DNA from: Varanus komodoensis
Lineage: Eukaryota; Chordata; Lepidosauria; Squamata; Varanidae
NCBI RefSeq assembly: GCF_004798865.1
Contig: NW_025335440.1
Coordinates: forward strand, 496,001 to 560,000
Direction of reading: 5' to 3'
DNA: 64,000 nt
The notes below the pieces were generated by a model. That model did not search any database. It was not told the DNA's origin and saw only the letters and a list, made by a program, of their open reading frames with translations. Both the position numbers and the translations under genes were made by a program. Numbering within the stretch: the stretch's first letter is position 1; each line of letters opens with the position of its first letter. Shown piece after piece: positions 1 through 12,622 of the stretch.

Positions 1-3000
1 GCGCGTCTGAATGCAGCCAAGCACGGGGAGGCCCTGCTCGTGGGCCGGGCCTAGCCTGGGTTGCCCCACTGGCAGCACCAGGCCCGGTCCCAGGAGCGGC
101 CTGGCTGTGTGCACCAGGCCCAGCGGAGCTTGCTTGGCGGCGGGCGACAGCGGTGCCGTCACGGCAGCCAGCGCTGCAGCCAGCCTGCCCAAACGGCCGG
201 TGGGGGAGGGAGGGGTGGCAAGCAGGCGGGGTTCGCCCTGGGCAGGGAAAAGGGGCACATCCATCTGCCGGGTCCCTGCATCCCCTCAAGGGACACAGCC
301 GTACCTGGGTCAGCCCTGTGCTGCTGAACAGCCTTATCCCCCACCTGTTCCGTCCAAGCTCTTTCGATTTCTGAACCGAACGTGCACCTGAGTAATGTCT
401 TTGTTTCAGAGAAGACTGCAAAACCTCTTGTCGAGGAAGGAATAGGTGGGGTTGCCTGTCATGGCAACCCACCCTTGCAAATAGCGCCACAGAAGTTCCT
501 TTCCAAAGGGTTTTTTGACAGGACTATTTGGGGTTGCCTGACAGGGCTCAACTGCACTTTCTTTCCTTCAAAAAACTTCAAGTAGTGCTGTCAAACAAGT
601 ATGCAAACCACTTTTAAAGGGAACTGGAGTTTGGCTACCCAACAAAATAATATTAAAATAATATTTTCTTTAAAATGTGCACAAAGTTCTTGTGCTTTCT
701 TTCTTTTAAAAAGGTGCACTACTCTGGCACTTTGGAAGGGCTGTCAGCAGCTGCTAAATGGCAGACTAAAAGGAAGCCCCTGGGGAAAACTGGTAAAATG
801 GGGGCAGAGGGGAAGCCATGAGTGCCAAAGTGATCCCAGCGATGGACCAGTGATGGTTGCCAAAGAGCCACTGGCCAAGCGTTCCGAGAGCAGTGCTTCC
901 TAGGACCGGTGACAGGGCTGGTTGTCCAGGCGGAAGGCACAGCAACCCCTGCTGGGACTGACAACAAGCCATCGGTTGTCAGGGTGGTTTCTTGCGCGCA
1001 CGCAAGCCACGCTGTGGGTGGTGGGCCAGGTTTGCTTGACATGGCAACCCACTATGGCTTGTCAGCACAGTTGTTTGTGTGTCTTGGGAACCAGGTAGCT
1101 CTGCAGTTTCTACTTATCCCATTGCCCTGGTGAGCACTTGCAGGCTTTTATCTCAGGCTAGGCTGGGTCACTGCAAGGGCTGCACCTATTTCTGGGAAGT
1201 GTCTCAGCCTTACAGAACGGTCTTTCCAAGTGTGTGGAGGAAATGCTTTCAAAAATTGCTTGTGTGAGTGGACTTTGGACTGGGTCGCACCCTCGTGCAT
1301 CCTGGCTGAATAATTTCATCTCCAAATGGTGTTTGCAAAGCTCGCCTCTCCTGGTGCCCGTCAAATGTGCCGGACTGACACTCGCAGGATGCTGCGCTCC
1401 AACATATCTGGAGAGCACCAGGTTGGAGAAGCCTGGCCCAGGCGCACACTCACACACCGGCACAGAGGAGGATGGTGCGGGCTTCGTCTTGGGCTGAGCA
1501 CGCCAGGAGACCCCCGTTGGAGCCCATCGCCCCCCCCCACCAGAAATGTGCATCTGCCCCTGAAATGGGGAGCAGGTGCTTCTCAGCAGAGAGGCTGGGG
1601 TCCAGGCAAGCCACCCAGGTACTCGCCCAGGGGGGAACAGCAGAGCTTCTCCCTTGCTGCACAGCGGAGCTGGGGTGGTGCAGCAATGCCGGTTTCATAA
1701 CAGGAGAAAGCTTGGGGGTTGCTGAGTATTTATAGGAAGCATCAGGGCTGGTTTAGCGGTGCTTCCTCCCCGTTTATGAGTCTCCCCCTGAAGCCCATCT
1801 GCCGCTCTCCTTGAGCCGCGCCTGGTGCTGTAATTCGGTAAAGAGCCATCTGCTCTTGCCGTCAATCTACGAGCTTTTGTGCTGCTTCAGAGCAGAGATG
1901 GCCGCCGCCGGCCCCTTCCCAGGCTGCGGAGTCCCGCAGGCTGCCTTGCGACGCAGGGCCGAACCGGCGCCGCAGCGGAGCTGGAGGCAGGGAGGCAGGT
2001 GTGCATGAGCTCAGCATCAGGATCACCTTAGAACCTTGCCAGCTAGTTTGATGGTGGCCAGGTGGCATGTGCCACCGACCAGCTTCAGCATTTCAGCTTC
2101 CGAATGCATCAGCCATACAAACTGAGAAACCCATTCACACCTTTAGGTATCGCACATACCCCTAGACATACAAGAGTGACAAAGAAGTTGCTGAAAGCGC
2201 CTTCATCATCCAAGAACTCTCAGGGCAAAACTGCACATGACGCTACCCCTGCAGCATGAAGCTTAGCTGCCCTTTCCCTATTCTCTTTATTGATTTCGTT
2301 TCTCTGCTGCCCAATTGCCAAAATTTTCTGGGCTGTTTACAGATAGTCACGCAGGCCCAATCCTGACCACACAGAAGGATTTAAACAGGGCTGCACTCCC
2401 AGCTACTTGTTTTCCAACATGTGCTCCCCAGTCCTGTGCTAGGACTAAATGGGGGGGGGGGGAACTCATCAGAGATACCTTTTCTCTTTCTAGACACACA
2501 CTATACAAGGAAGCCCGCTGATTTCGGATGTTATCAAGGCATCCGAAAGCGCTGATGCTCTCTGCTGAGTGCATGCCTCCCAACAACTGCGACAGTGGGC
2601 CATGGCTGCTGCCCGCAGATCATGGAACGTGGTGGGTTGAGTCCCCCAAGAGGAAGGGGAGGCAGCTGCCTTTGGGCAGTGGTAGCAAGGAAGCTGTGGG
2701 AGACCAGCTGCTCTGACCCCTGTCGACTGCCATCTCCCAGATGATTCGACAACTAACTGGCTGGCTGGGCCCCTCCATGCTTGGGGCGCTTGTGGATGCT
2801 GAAAAGGTGGGTGCTGAAAAGGTGGGTGCTGGTGGGGGGCCTCTCGCCTCTCAGCTCTGGACATGCTACTGGGCTGCCCCCCAGCCCAAGGCCTGTTGCT
2901 GTTTCAGAGGGCAGGTGGCTGTTCCCATCTCTGCTTTGATGGCTGCCTTCTAATCTGGAGGGACCACCTGCCTTGCTCCCTCACACAGCTGCTGCCAGTC

Positions 3001-3955
3001 CTCCGGCTAGCCCAGACTTGGGCACTGCTCCCTCAGGAAAGAGGGAAGGCTCCAGCTCGTGTCCCGCGGCCCGACTCCACACGCCACAGCCGCTTCTGCC
3101 TGCTAGGCAGGGCCGCTCGTCCCCCGGAATTGGCACTGAGCCATAGCCGCTGTCAGGCACGTTCGGGGGGTTCGTCCGTTGCCATCAGTCTTGGGAGTCT
3201 GTGGGACTTTCATGTGCAGCAGTGCCCAGTCTTGGGAGACAATGTGCCACGGCCACCAAGCAGCGGTGACCACTGGTAGAAACCTGATGGCGGCCTGGAC
3301 AGACTCCCCTGGCTTGACACCCTTTCCTGGGGTCCTTTAGACATCCGTTTTGTGACAGCACACCTACCAAAGATGGAAAGACTAGGCGGCGGCCTCCTTC
3401 CTGTGCCTTCACGTGGGACCAGGGCTGGCCAAGGCTTTTTGCTGCTGCAGCGAAAGAAGAGAGACCTGGATCTGCAGCCGGACCTCACTGCAAGATGGCT
3501 GAGCAGCAGCACCACTCGCCACACCCAGGAGTACATGCACCTGTGTCTTCCAACATTTCTCTGTTGCCCCCAGCGCATGCAGCCTGAGGCAGCTGCCTCA
3601 TTCTGCCTAAGAGCAGGGCTGGCCCTGAGTATGGTGCAATCTGGTGGGAAATTATCCATTGCACGCAGGGGTAGGCGGCACTAGAAAACCTATTCCAACA
3701 GACCGCCTATCCATTTCCAACCTGACAGCCCAAACTGGACCATCTTGGGGTTTTCAGCTTCCACTAGAATGCTTAAAATATATGTGCAGGTTTGAAACTG
3801 GGACCTGCTGCGAACTCTTGACACAATTTGCCCAAATTGTGCAAACCAGGACAGACTTGTTAGAACCAAGCCATCATTGTCCCTGCTCCAGTAATTTAAT
3901 TTTGGCCATCATGGATCTAAAGGGAGGGTTCGCCCCTGGGTCCTGGTGGCTGTTA
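1..3955. other. Non-genic stretch, no recognised gene
   Basis: GC-rich sequence with several chance open frames and no codon-level or splice evidence for a gene. The AT-rich patch near 2275-2345 resembles the antisense 3' tail of a SINE/L2-type repeat, and an AATAAT-rich run lies at about 645-665. Nothing else was recognised. Confidence 0.5.
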
Positions 3956-3959
3956 ACGC

Positions 3960-5460
3960 CTCCTTGAGAGAAGGGATAGTAGGCTGTGGTAAGGCCTCTC
4001 TTTAAACAGCCATACTTGGATCTGGAGACAGCTGCCGACAACTGACCGGTGGTGACCCTCCCCTTTCTGAGCAAGGGGCTGGAGCGAGTGGTGGCCGGAC
4101 AGCTCCAGGCACTTGGAGCAAGTGCATCACCTGGACTCATTTCAAACGCACTTCTGGCTGTGGCTCAGGTTGCCCTGTATGATGACCCTGTCGGGAGGGG
4201 GGCAGGAGGAGCTGAAAGACCTCTCGGCGGCTTTCGGCACCCTCGACCAGGGCGACCCTCTGGGCAGGTTAGCTGGGATGGGAGTCGGGGGCACTGCTTC
4301 GGAGTGGTTCCGTCCCTACCTGGCTGACCGTGTCCAGAAGGTGGTGCTGGGGGAGAGCTGCTCTGCCCCATGGGGCTCCACAGGGCTCTGTACCACCCCC
4401 CATGCTCTTCCGCATTTACACGGAACTGCTGGGAGAGGCCCTCAGGAGGCCTGGGCTGAGGTGCCCACAGAACGCTGATGGACAACGCTCAGCTCTGTCT
4501 CTCGTTTGCATCGAATCCAGGTGGGGCGATCTCCGTGCTGAGCCAGTGTCCGAGTTCAGCAATGGACTGGATGCAGGCCGATAAACTGAAACTCAGTCCA
4601 GGCGAGATGGAAGCGCTGTGGGTTGGTGGTCTGTCTGGCTGATTAGATGGCCACTGCCCTGCCTTGGGTGGGGTTGCACCTCCCCTAAAGGACAGCGCCC
4701 ACCACTTGGGAGGGCTCCTGGACCCAAAACTTTACTTGGCGTCTCAGGTGGACTCGGTGGCAGGAGTGCCCTTTTCCAGCTGCATGAATACAACCACTGT
4801 GGCCTTCTCTGGACAGACAGAACCTGACACGGTTGCTCATGCACCGGTGACATCCCGACTGGATTGCGGTAATGCGCTCTGTGTCGGGCTGCCATTGAAG
4901 ACGGTCCGGAGACTTCAACCGGACCAAAACAGTGTGTCAGTTTGGAGACACATGTAGCACCTATTCTGTACAAATTACACTGGTCACCCAGTGAAGCCTG
5001 GGCACAATTTAAAGTGCTTGTTTTAGCGTGCAAGCCCCAGCTGGCTCAGGACCTGTTAGTCGAAGGACCGCACTTTCCAGTATACGCCTACCTGCCCACT
5101 GAGATCTGGAAATGAGCTCCTTCTGAAAGAGCCACCCCAGGAGGAAGTGAAAGGGGTGGCAATCGGAAGAAGGGCTTCTCGGGGGCTGCCCCCCACCTTG
5201 GAGCAGGTTTCCTAAAGCGATCCGCCTGGCGCGGCCACTACTTTCACTTAGCACCAGGCGAAAACTGTCCTCTTGCGCAAGCATTTTGAGACCTGATTTT
5301 ACCAACTGCTCGTAACAGCTCAATCTGCTCCAGCAATTGATTTTTCTCTTCCTCGTCACCCCTAACTAGGAACACTGGCTTGCTTTTTATTGTTGTTTGC
5401 TGCTTAGAGAACCCTGTTGGACTATCCAGCAGCCTGTAAATAATTTAATTTTTTTTTAAA
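3960..5460 (+). mobile_element. L2-type LINE, old degraded copy (RT and C-terminal region)
   Basis: Plus-strand remnant of an L2-clade non-LTR retrotransposon. Fragments of the reverse transcriptase are readable in shifting frames: LPFLSKGLERVVAGQLQ near 4050, the ADLSAAFGTLDQGD-type loop near 4215, QADKLKLSP-like words near 4575 and the VTSRLDCGNALCVGLPL block near 4845-4900, which parallels TSRLDFCNALYVGLPLE in the younger L2 at 19.2-20.1 kb. Many frameshifts and stops show it is much older than that copy. It fades into AT-rich sequence around 5440-5480. Confidence 0.8.
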
Positions 5461-5479
5461 TAATTTTTTTAAAAATTCA

Positions 5480-8400
5480 CTGACTTTTCACTTGCCTGTC
5501 AGATTCCTCACACATCGCTCTGCCCAAGCCTTCTTAAAACAGATGTGAGCGGTGCATGAGCTATCCATTAGTGGCAGGATGTGCACAGAGAAACATGGTC
5601 CCGAGGGTCCAGTTGGCCCATCTCTTGGCCTGCGGTCGCACATCCATGGCCCTGGACTGCCGGGGGCCCCTCCAGCTGCAGGAAGCCCCAAAGATGCCTT
5701 GCAGTAGGGGCCCCTGGGTCTCGAGCAGCCAGCCGCTCTTTCAGCATCGGTCTTGCCAGCCCTGCCCCACTCCCCTCCTCCCGCCCTTCTCTCCAGGCCT
5801 GGCAGCTTCTCAAGACTCCCTGGAAGGAAGGGACAGATGGAGAAAGAGGCAGAGAGAGGCTCATCTGGGACCAGAAAGCGCAGACACCGCGGCAGAAAGA
5901 GGCTCCAGCTGCTTACCAGGGCGGGGGGCAGGCAGCACTCGAGGAGGAGGAGGCAGAGATGAGGAGAAAAGCCAAGTCACAAGGGGGAAATGGTCGTGGT
6001 GGCAGCGGCGGCAGGGATCGGAAGGGGGCGCCAAGGGGGCAGAAGCCAAGGGAGAGGCTGAGGCTGAAGCAGGAGTGCGGCACGGTCTGCTTCTGCCCCC
6101 TGCACGACCCCCGCCAGCCCTCAGCCAGGCCGGCCACCTGTTTGGCACCGATAATTGGCTTGCTTTCCTCCAGCCAGCCAGCCAGCCACGTCATCCTAGC
6201 AAGGGGCTCAGCAAAGACAGCATAAGCCCCAGCGCCTCCCGCAAGGAGCAGCACCTTCGACCTCTGCTGTCCTGATCAAAACACCAGGGACAGGATAGGA
6301 AGGAGGAGATGTGGGGGGGAGACCCCCTGCCCCCCCCACGTGCCTCGCGAAGACAGCTTCCACATCCACTGCGATGCAGCCCACTTAGGCCTAGCAACTG
6401 ATTTCCATCGATTAACCATCAACCTTTTAATTGGATGGTCAATTAAAGGCAATGCCAATTTACACATGATCGGTGCCTGCAGAGGCATAATTCCTGAAAC
6501 AGAGTCACACGCTAAATAACGCTACTGCTCAGCATTTCAGAAGGGGAGGCCATCTTTAACGTTTTCTTTTCCTTGTGGCACTAACATCGTAGCCCCCCGC
6601 CCCCAAATATCCTGGAAAACGAACAAAGGTGCCTATGACTCCCAGCCCATCTATTGAAGTTGCTTCCTGACCCCACCTTCAGCGAGTTCCAGCTTTCGTT
6701 AGCTAAACCAGCAATTAAACCAATTAATGATTGCAGCGCTGATCTGAGTGATTGTCCTGTTCTTCTGGCCCCCTGCCACAATATCATTAATCTGCTGGAC
6801 ATGCGGGTTGCAGGCCCCTCCCCAGAGCCGCCACTGTGATGAGGCACATCCCCTGAGGGTCCGCAGGACCACGGGCGCCCAGAGCAGCCGCCTCTGCACA
6901 AAGCCCCCCAAGCACCTTGCAGCAAGGGACAAGCGACAACCCTGGGTGTGCGCAGAGGTGTAGGCCTTTCATCTGTCCATGGAGGCGTGCGAAGTGTCTG
7001 TCCTTCCTCTCTCTTTATGCGCTCTCTCTCTTTTGGCAACCCCAAGCGGGCTACCAGGAGAGGGACAGGTTGCTCCTGTGCAGAGGTCTGGGCTGGCTGC
7101 ATGCAAAGGACTTTTATTTCTGTTCTATACCTTTTCTCATCTGCCCCACTGGATATTGTCTGGTCCAATGAGAAAAAGCTCAAAGAGTAACCATGCATTA
7201 CAAAACAGCAACCATCACGGGAATAAATATGATAGATGTAAAAGGAGCCGTGCAATTGAAAAACTATAACTTGCCTGGGAGAAAAGACAGGTCTTTGGCT
7301 GGCACCAAAATGCAGGCCAGACCCAGCCCTGGGAACACCTTGCCTGCTATGGCACCATGGTTCCCTCATGTCTGCGTCCCATGCTTTGTCCTCTTTCAAG
7401 AGATCCACCCCCACAACTTCATTTATCCCCCAGAGCATCCACCCTCATCAGTGAGTGGCTGGCCCCAAGCACCAAGGGAGGGTCACGGCTGAAGACCCCC
7501 CGGGAGGGGGTCTTCGGGCGCCCAGCGCAATGCCTGTGTGCAGCACACTGCTCAGGCCTTGAAGGTTCGGTGGGACTCCTCCCGCTGCCTCGTTTTATGC
7601 AGAGCCAGCCCAGCAGCCCCACTGGGCCAGAGCCCTCTGTGCCAGGCTGCCCCCACCCTCTGCTCTCCAGACTCGCCGCTGGCATAGCTGATGGTGGGCA
7701 AAGGTGGGACGGCAGCCCAGGAGGGCCGCGTCCTTCCTGCCCTGGACTGTGGTGGCCCTGTGGGGGGCAGCAGTGAGGGCCAGAGAGCAGAAGAGGTGCT
7801 GCAGATCCCTTGAGGGAGAACTCGGCAGGCGTTCGCGCAGGGGGGAACCTCAAGGGACCAGGCTCCCCTCCTGGTCTGGGGCTTCTCCGGCCCGTTCTGG
7901 CCTAACGCACCCGGACGGCGTTTCTGCGTGGCCAGGTACAAGCCTGTGCTGCCTTCCCCCAAGGTGGGAGCCCGGTGTCTGAGGAAGGACGCTCCATGGA
8001 GCGCCCAGGTGATGAGGGCCCTCAGCAAGAGGCCCTCCACAGGCCCTCCTTCGGCGGCTCTGCCCCTTCCCCACCATGGCTGCTGGCTGCCCTCGGCCCC
8101 CTCTGCCTCCGCTATCGCCTGCTGGCTGGTGAGCACAGGGGTGGAGCTCCACCCGCCCTCCGTCCTGCACTGCCTGGCCTGGAACGAGGGGGCGAGACCC
8201 TCGTCCGGGCGCCCTGCTGAGGTGTCGGGCCTGGCAGAAGCCCAGCTGTGCACCCGCTTAGCGTGGTGCCGGGGAGACCTTCCCTTCAGCACGTCGGGAG
8301 CTGGGTGGCATCACTGCCTCTCCTTTTGCGGCTGACCCACCTCCCACTTGAGGGAGTCGCTGCTGCCTTTCTCTAAACAGAGGACTGTTGTTCCCCGTTT

Positions 8401-9770
8401 ACAAAAGGGAAGCCGAGGCAGAGGAAAGCGACCCTTTCATACCTGTGCCCTGGAGTTCATCCGCTAACTCTTGAGCCTCTAACGACAGTTAGCTGGCCAA
8501 GTGACGCCAGCCCTCTGATTCAGCTAAACGGCCTTTCGCGTGCCGCACGCTTGCTTGTGAAATTACAAAGCTCCTGCTCACAGATGTACTAAAATGAAAT
8601 GTGGTGCTCACCATTCCAGCACAGTTCTAGGCTAAGTATAGATACTGGCAGCCATTTTGAAATGGGGTGGGTGCGGGGGCGGGGAGGAAAACACACGATA
8701 CACACCATGCAAGCATGCCTTTGAATGCTGAGATATCGCGGTGAACTCTGCTTTGCATGCTCAGGACACTGTTCAGCATTTCAAGCAGAAAGCACAGCAC
8801 AGCACAGCCCCTGCCCCTGCACCTGCCCCTGCCGGGTGGGCGGGGGGAAGGGGGCTCAAGAGACCACATACACTGCAGTGTGATAGCCCTTTGAGGGATG
8901 ATGGGCTTCACTAATGTTCGTTTGCGGGTGAGTGCAGATGTCCGGGACTGGCTTTCCGGGTGCCCGTGCCTGGGAGGAGGCAAGCCCAGCTCCCCCGGAC
9001 TGGAGGCAACAGGATCCATCCAGCCCAAGACAAACCTTCTCCCAGGTAACCATCCTGGCAGAAGAAAGGCAAGCTTTGCACTGGCCAATGAGGCCCCAGC
9101 TAGGAGCATGACATCACCAGCACGAGCACTCATTGGCTGGAGTGCCACAGAAGGCAGGATGCGGTTGCCCAGCAACTGCCCAGCGCCAGTTCACACTGGG
9201 GAGGTGTGGGCCGAGCTGGCATGCCGCAGCCCGGGCGGCAGCGGGCAGGCGGGCTGGTCAGGTCCCGGGGAGGCTGCGCAGGGGGCCTTCCTTGCCTCCC
9301 TTCCCCAGATGGCCCCCGGGCTGGCCTTGCGTCCTGCGGGTGCATGCCTCAGGGAGGTGTGCCCACTCAGAGCTGTGCGCGCACATGCGTGTGCCGCAGC
9401 GGAGTGCATGGCCCAAAGGGGGGTGATGTGGATCGCTGCGTGCACCCGTGGGGATGGTGCCGCACACGGGGGGGGGGCTGCTGGCATGCCCTGCCCACGC
9501 CCCGGGTCTCGCGGGGCTGCCTCCCCCTGCACCTCCCCCACTTCCCCCGGACCAGTCTGCCCAGCCCCTTTTCCACACCGGGGAGAACTGGGAGGGAGGT
9601 GAGGTGCTGCGGGGCAGAACGAAGGTCTTGCTGGAGCAGACTTGGCCGCGGCTCCGAGGGCAGGGGGTCAGCGGTGGCGGCGCGTTTCTGCCCACGTGCC
9701 CAGTGGCCGCTGGGGCTGCGGAGCGCCTGTGCTCAGCGTGGCCTTGAGCCCGCTGCTCCGACTGTACTCA
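5480..9770. other. Non-genic stretch with a possible conserved regulatory patch
   Basis: No gene recognised. Long open frames here (for example minus 7438-6581 and plus 5556-6275) have composition expected of chance frames. A homeodomain-type AT cluster lies at 6385-6830 (listed separately). A 45-bp stretch at 8395-8440 resembles the MIR core. A GC hairpin with a 10-bp stem lies at 7491-7515. Confidence 0.45.
6385..6830. promoter_or_regulatory. Candidate enhancer: homeodomain-site cluster
   Basis: An AT-rich island inside GC-rich DNA. It contains ATCGATTA, TTTTAATTGG, CAATTAAAG, CAATTAAACCAATTAATG and TATCATTAATC, all ATTA/TAATTG-type homeodomain sites. The 33-bp core at about 6412-6444 is an imperfect palindrome (ATTAACCATC matched by GGATGGTCAAT). 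Composition and site density suggest a conserved non-coding element, but conservation cannot be tested here. Confidence 0.3.
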
Positions 9771-9771
9771 C

Positions 9772-10026
9772 ATGAGGTTGCGCCTGTACTGGCCTGCGCT
9801 CGGCCAGTGCACGGAGTCCACGTCCGCCACGCTGGAGCTGCCTGGCAGGACCAGCAGCCGCTTCCTGGGGGTGTGCCAGGCGCTGCCGGCCGGGTAGCGC
9901 CTCTGCGGGCTGAGCCAGTAGTCCTGCAGGCCGCAGCGGCTGGAGTAGGAGGCGGGGTGCAGGGTGACCAGCCTCTTCCACGGCACTTCCTGGATGACCC
10001 GGCGCGGGGGAGGGGTGCGTGGCCTC
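9772..10026 (-). CDS. Orphan internal exon of an unidentified minus-strand gene
   Basis: A 255-bp exon with strong signals at both ends. On the minus strand the acceptor is a pyrimidine-rich run ending CGCTCTGCAG before 10026, with a CTGAC branch-like motif about 22 bases upstream. The donor is CAT/gtgagtac at 9771. It is open throughout in one frame (phase 1 in, 84 codons, two bases out). It reads RPRTPPPRRVIQEVPWKRLV, then residues including DYWLSPQRRYPAGSAWHTPR and a C-terminal part ending GQYRRNL. A weaker internal acceptor would start the exon at 9989. The protein is rich in Pro, Arg, Trp and Tyr. I do not recognise the family, and I could not locate neighbouring exons of the same gene. 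Retrieval by protein search should settle it. Confidence 0.6.
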
Positions 10027-10779
10027 CTGCAGAGCGGGCAGCGAGAGGTCAGGGCCGCGGAGGAGCCCCTGGACCGCCCGCCCCCCCCCCCCGGACGCGA
10101 GGCAGGGGCTGCTCTGAGGAGAGGGGCCCCGTCTGCACGGGACGGTGCGAGGGGCGGCGATGGAGACGGCGGGCCCCGAGCATTGCCACTGTATCCTCAG
10201 GGCGGCTGGCACTTCCTTGCCAGGCAGGCAGAGAGCCAAGAGCACCCCCTGCACCTGCCCTCCTCCCCCCTCCCCTCCCCTCCCCCTGTTGTCTGGGCCA
10301 GAGCAAGGGGCAGGGGGCTCCTGCCCCAGGCCCCTCCTGGGCTGCCCCCCCTCCTTGCCCTGCAGCTCTAGGGTGCCATTTTCAGATGGAGAGGGGAGAT
10401 CCCTAAAGCCACAGAGCAGACAGCGAGCCCAGACGTGCTTCCCAGCAGGATCAGGACCAAACTGTGGGGAGCACCGCACGGCTGATATGGGAATCCGCCC
10501 AGATTCAGGGGGCTGGAAAAGAGGAAATGCATCACCGACAAAAGGGCTGGAGGACAGAGAAGTGCCTTTGCCGATCGTTGCGGGTGCAAAGTTACAAGCA
10601 ACGATCACAATGAAGCAGAGACACAGCACCACTCGTCCTTGTGTGGAAGGCCGTGCCAGGTGCCCCCCCCCCCCACTGGTCTGCTTCTGCTGGGCCTGCA
10701 GCCCAGGTACCCCCCATGTTTGGGCAGCAGCAGTTCTAGCAGGTCTTTGGCATTAAAGCATTTCTGGGTTTTGTACTTT

Positions 10780-10925
10780 CTGTAAGCAGAAGCTCTCTCG
10801 GTGGTTCACAATAATTGAAACCATAAAATGCAACAAGAAAAAATGCCATATAAAAATTAAAAGTACAGCATAAAATAAAAACCAAAACAAAATCTACAAA
10901 GTAGCAGGTTTAAAACAACAAATAG
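10780..10925. repeat. A-rich dispersed repeat tail
   Basis: A run of CAATAA, AAATAAAA and AAAACAA words after GGTGGTTCACAATAATTG. This resembles the 3' part of common squamate interspersed repeats in which a GCGGTTCACAATA-like block precedes an A-rich tail. The family was not resolved. Confidence 0.4.
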
Positions 10926-11056
10926 AAGGACTAAACTGGGTTCCGGCAGAGCTAGCAAGGGTGCTTCTGAGTAGGTCCAGAGAGCCTGTGCCTGTGAGTA
11001 CCTGCAGCTGCCTCTGCCCACCCACTAGCAAATGCCCCCTCCTCCTCTTCCATGTG

Positions 11057-12622
11057 GGAACTGACAGCACTGCCAGGAGCAGCTCTGATGAAACAACGAC
11101 AGGCTTCGAAGCTCTAGGGAGGAAAACTGAAAACACGGGGGCCAGACAGTCTTCTCCCCAGTCTTGCCAGTACGTAGAAAAGGAACTGATGGGCATAGAA
11201 AAATCCTTCAGGTGAATGACTGGCTACGATGGCGGTGCTGCAAAGAGAGATTTGGATTCTGGGACCCCGAGCTCAGCTTCCTGGAAGACGGACGACTGGC
11301 AGATGAAGGGCTGCACCTCACAAAGAACGGGAAGCAGGTCTTTGGCCACTACATGAAAAAGTTCATCAGGAGGGCTTAAAACTAGAACCTATCGGGGAGG
11401 GAGATGTGCAGCACGGCATACCACCGCCTGGCAAGGACTTATACATTTCAAGAGAGAAGAAACCTCCAGCAGGGCCCAACACCAGCCTCAAAAGAGCGTA
11501 GGGAGAAAGCCAGGGCACAGCGAGACTGGACTTCCGTGTCTCTGCACCAACCCGAACTTGCGCTCATGGCACATGAGGGCCATTCCAACCTTACAGGAAT
11601 GACTGACACTTGGTGGGGTGACTCACGTGCCTGGAGCTCTACAGCTGATGGGAACAGCCTGTCAAGAAAAACAGGAAGGACGAAAGGGGAGGTGGGGTCA
11701 CACTACATTTGAGAGACACACATATCTACACAGAAATATAAGATGAGGAACTTGGTATCCCCATTGACTTAATTTATCTGGCTTAATTTAAAGGGAGCAA
11801 AACATCAGAAAAAGGAAAAGGAAAACATAGGTATTGGCATCTATTACTGACCATCCAGTCAGAAGGAGGACAAGGATGCAACCTTCGAAAAGCAACTTGC
11901 CGGCACTTCGAAAAGAACGATGCAGTCATCATGGGGGACCTCAATTCCCCTGACATATGCTGGGAGACATTTCTGCCAGTCATGGCCCCTCCAAGAGATT
12001 CCTGACATGTGTTGCTGACAATTTCCTCCAGCAGAAGCTAGAGGAAGGAACGAGAGGATCAGCTATCCTCAATTTAATAATAACTAAAAGGGATGACCTG
12101 GCGGAGAAAATAGCAGCCATGTGAACTCTGGGGGGAAGTGGCCATGTGATACGCGAATTCTGAATTATGAAGGAAACAAAACTTAACACATCCTGGACTT
12201 CAAAAAACCAGGAGGTGGATGCAACCCTTTTGACAAAGTGCCCCAAGACATCCTAATAAGCAAATTAGCAAAAAGTGGTATTCTTTCTGTACCACTAGTC
12301 TAACTATTGGTTTTCTACCAATAGTTAGAAAAACTATCAGGTGAATCTAAAATTGGCTGCTTAATTGGACACAGTGCTCACCAACAGCACCTTCTCAAGC
12401 CAGTGGGGTGCCGCAGGGTTCAGTCCTGGCCCAGTGCTCTTCAGCACCTTTGTTAATGATTTAGATGAGGAAGTACAAGGAAAGAGAATCAAATCTGAAG
12501 ATGATAGAAAACTGGGTGGAATAGCAAACACCCTAGAAGACAGAAAGAAGATCCAGGGTGATCTTGATAAACTTGAACACTGGGCTGAAAGCAACAGAAT
12601 GAGATTCAGAAGAACAAGTGCC
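11057..12622 (+). mobile_element. CR1 LINE copy A, 5' part (ORF1 esterase end, endonuclease start, RT piece)
   Basis: Plus-strand CR1. The 11164-11379 frame is the C-terminal end of the ORF1 SGNH-type esterase (VNDWLRWRCCKERFGFW, then LHLTKNGKQVFGHYMKKFIR). The 11404-11712 frame enters the endonuclease (TDTWWGDSRAWSS; compare the CR1 motif ETWWDDSHDWS). Around 11940-12080 the endonuclease motif GDLNSPDICWETF is followed by TRGSAILNLI. Around 12415-12600 is the RT region (GPVLFSTFVNDLDEEV, LDKLEHWAESNRMRF). Internal segments are missing and frames are broken. The first 1026 bases match copy B (24916-25941) at about 98% with no net indel. The copy is interrupted by BovB after 12622 and resumes at 15860. 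Confidence 0.9.
12300..12328. repeat. Perfect 11-bp inverted repeat within CR1 copy A
   Basis: CTAACTATTGG at 12300-12310 and its exact reverse complement at 12318-12328 flank a 7-base loop. It sits at a point where CR1 copy A has lost internal sequence, so it may mark a fold-back repair or template-switch junction. Confidence 0.7.

Noticed and set aside
6581-7438. 285-codon minus-strand open frame
   Set aside because: No domain or family resemblance, crosses the AT-rich regulatory-like patch, and has overlapping frames on the other strand. Length is within chance for this composition.
7552-8292. 246-codon minus-strand open frame
   Set aside because: Gly/Ser/Arg/Pro-rich composition set by GC content, no splice or start evidence, opposite-strand frames equally long.
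9733-10632. 299-codon minus-strand frame overlapping the orphan exon
   Set aside because: It reads the exon in a different frame. The exon's splice signals and balanced protein composition favour the other frame.
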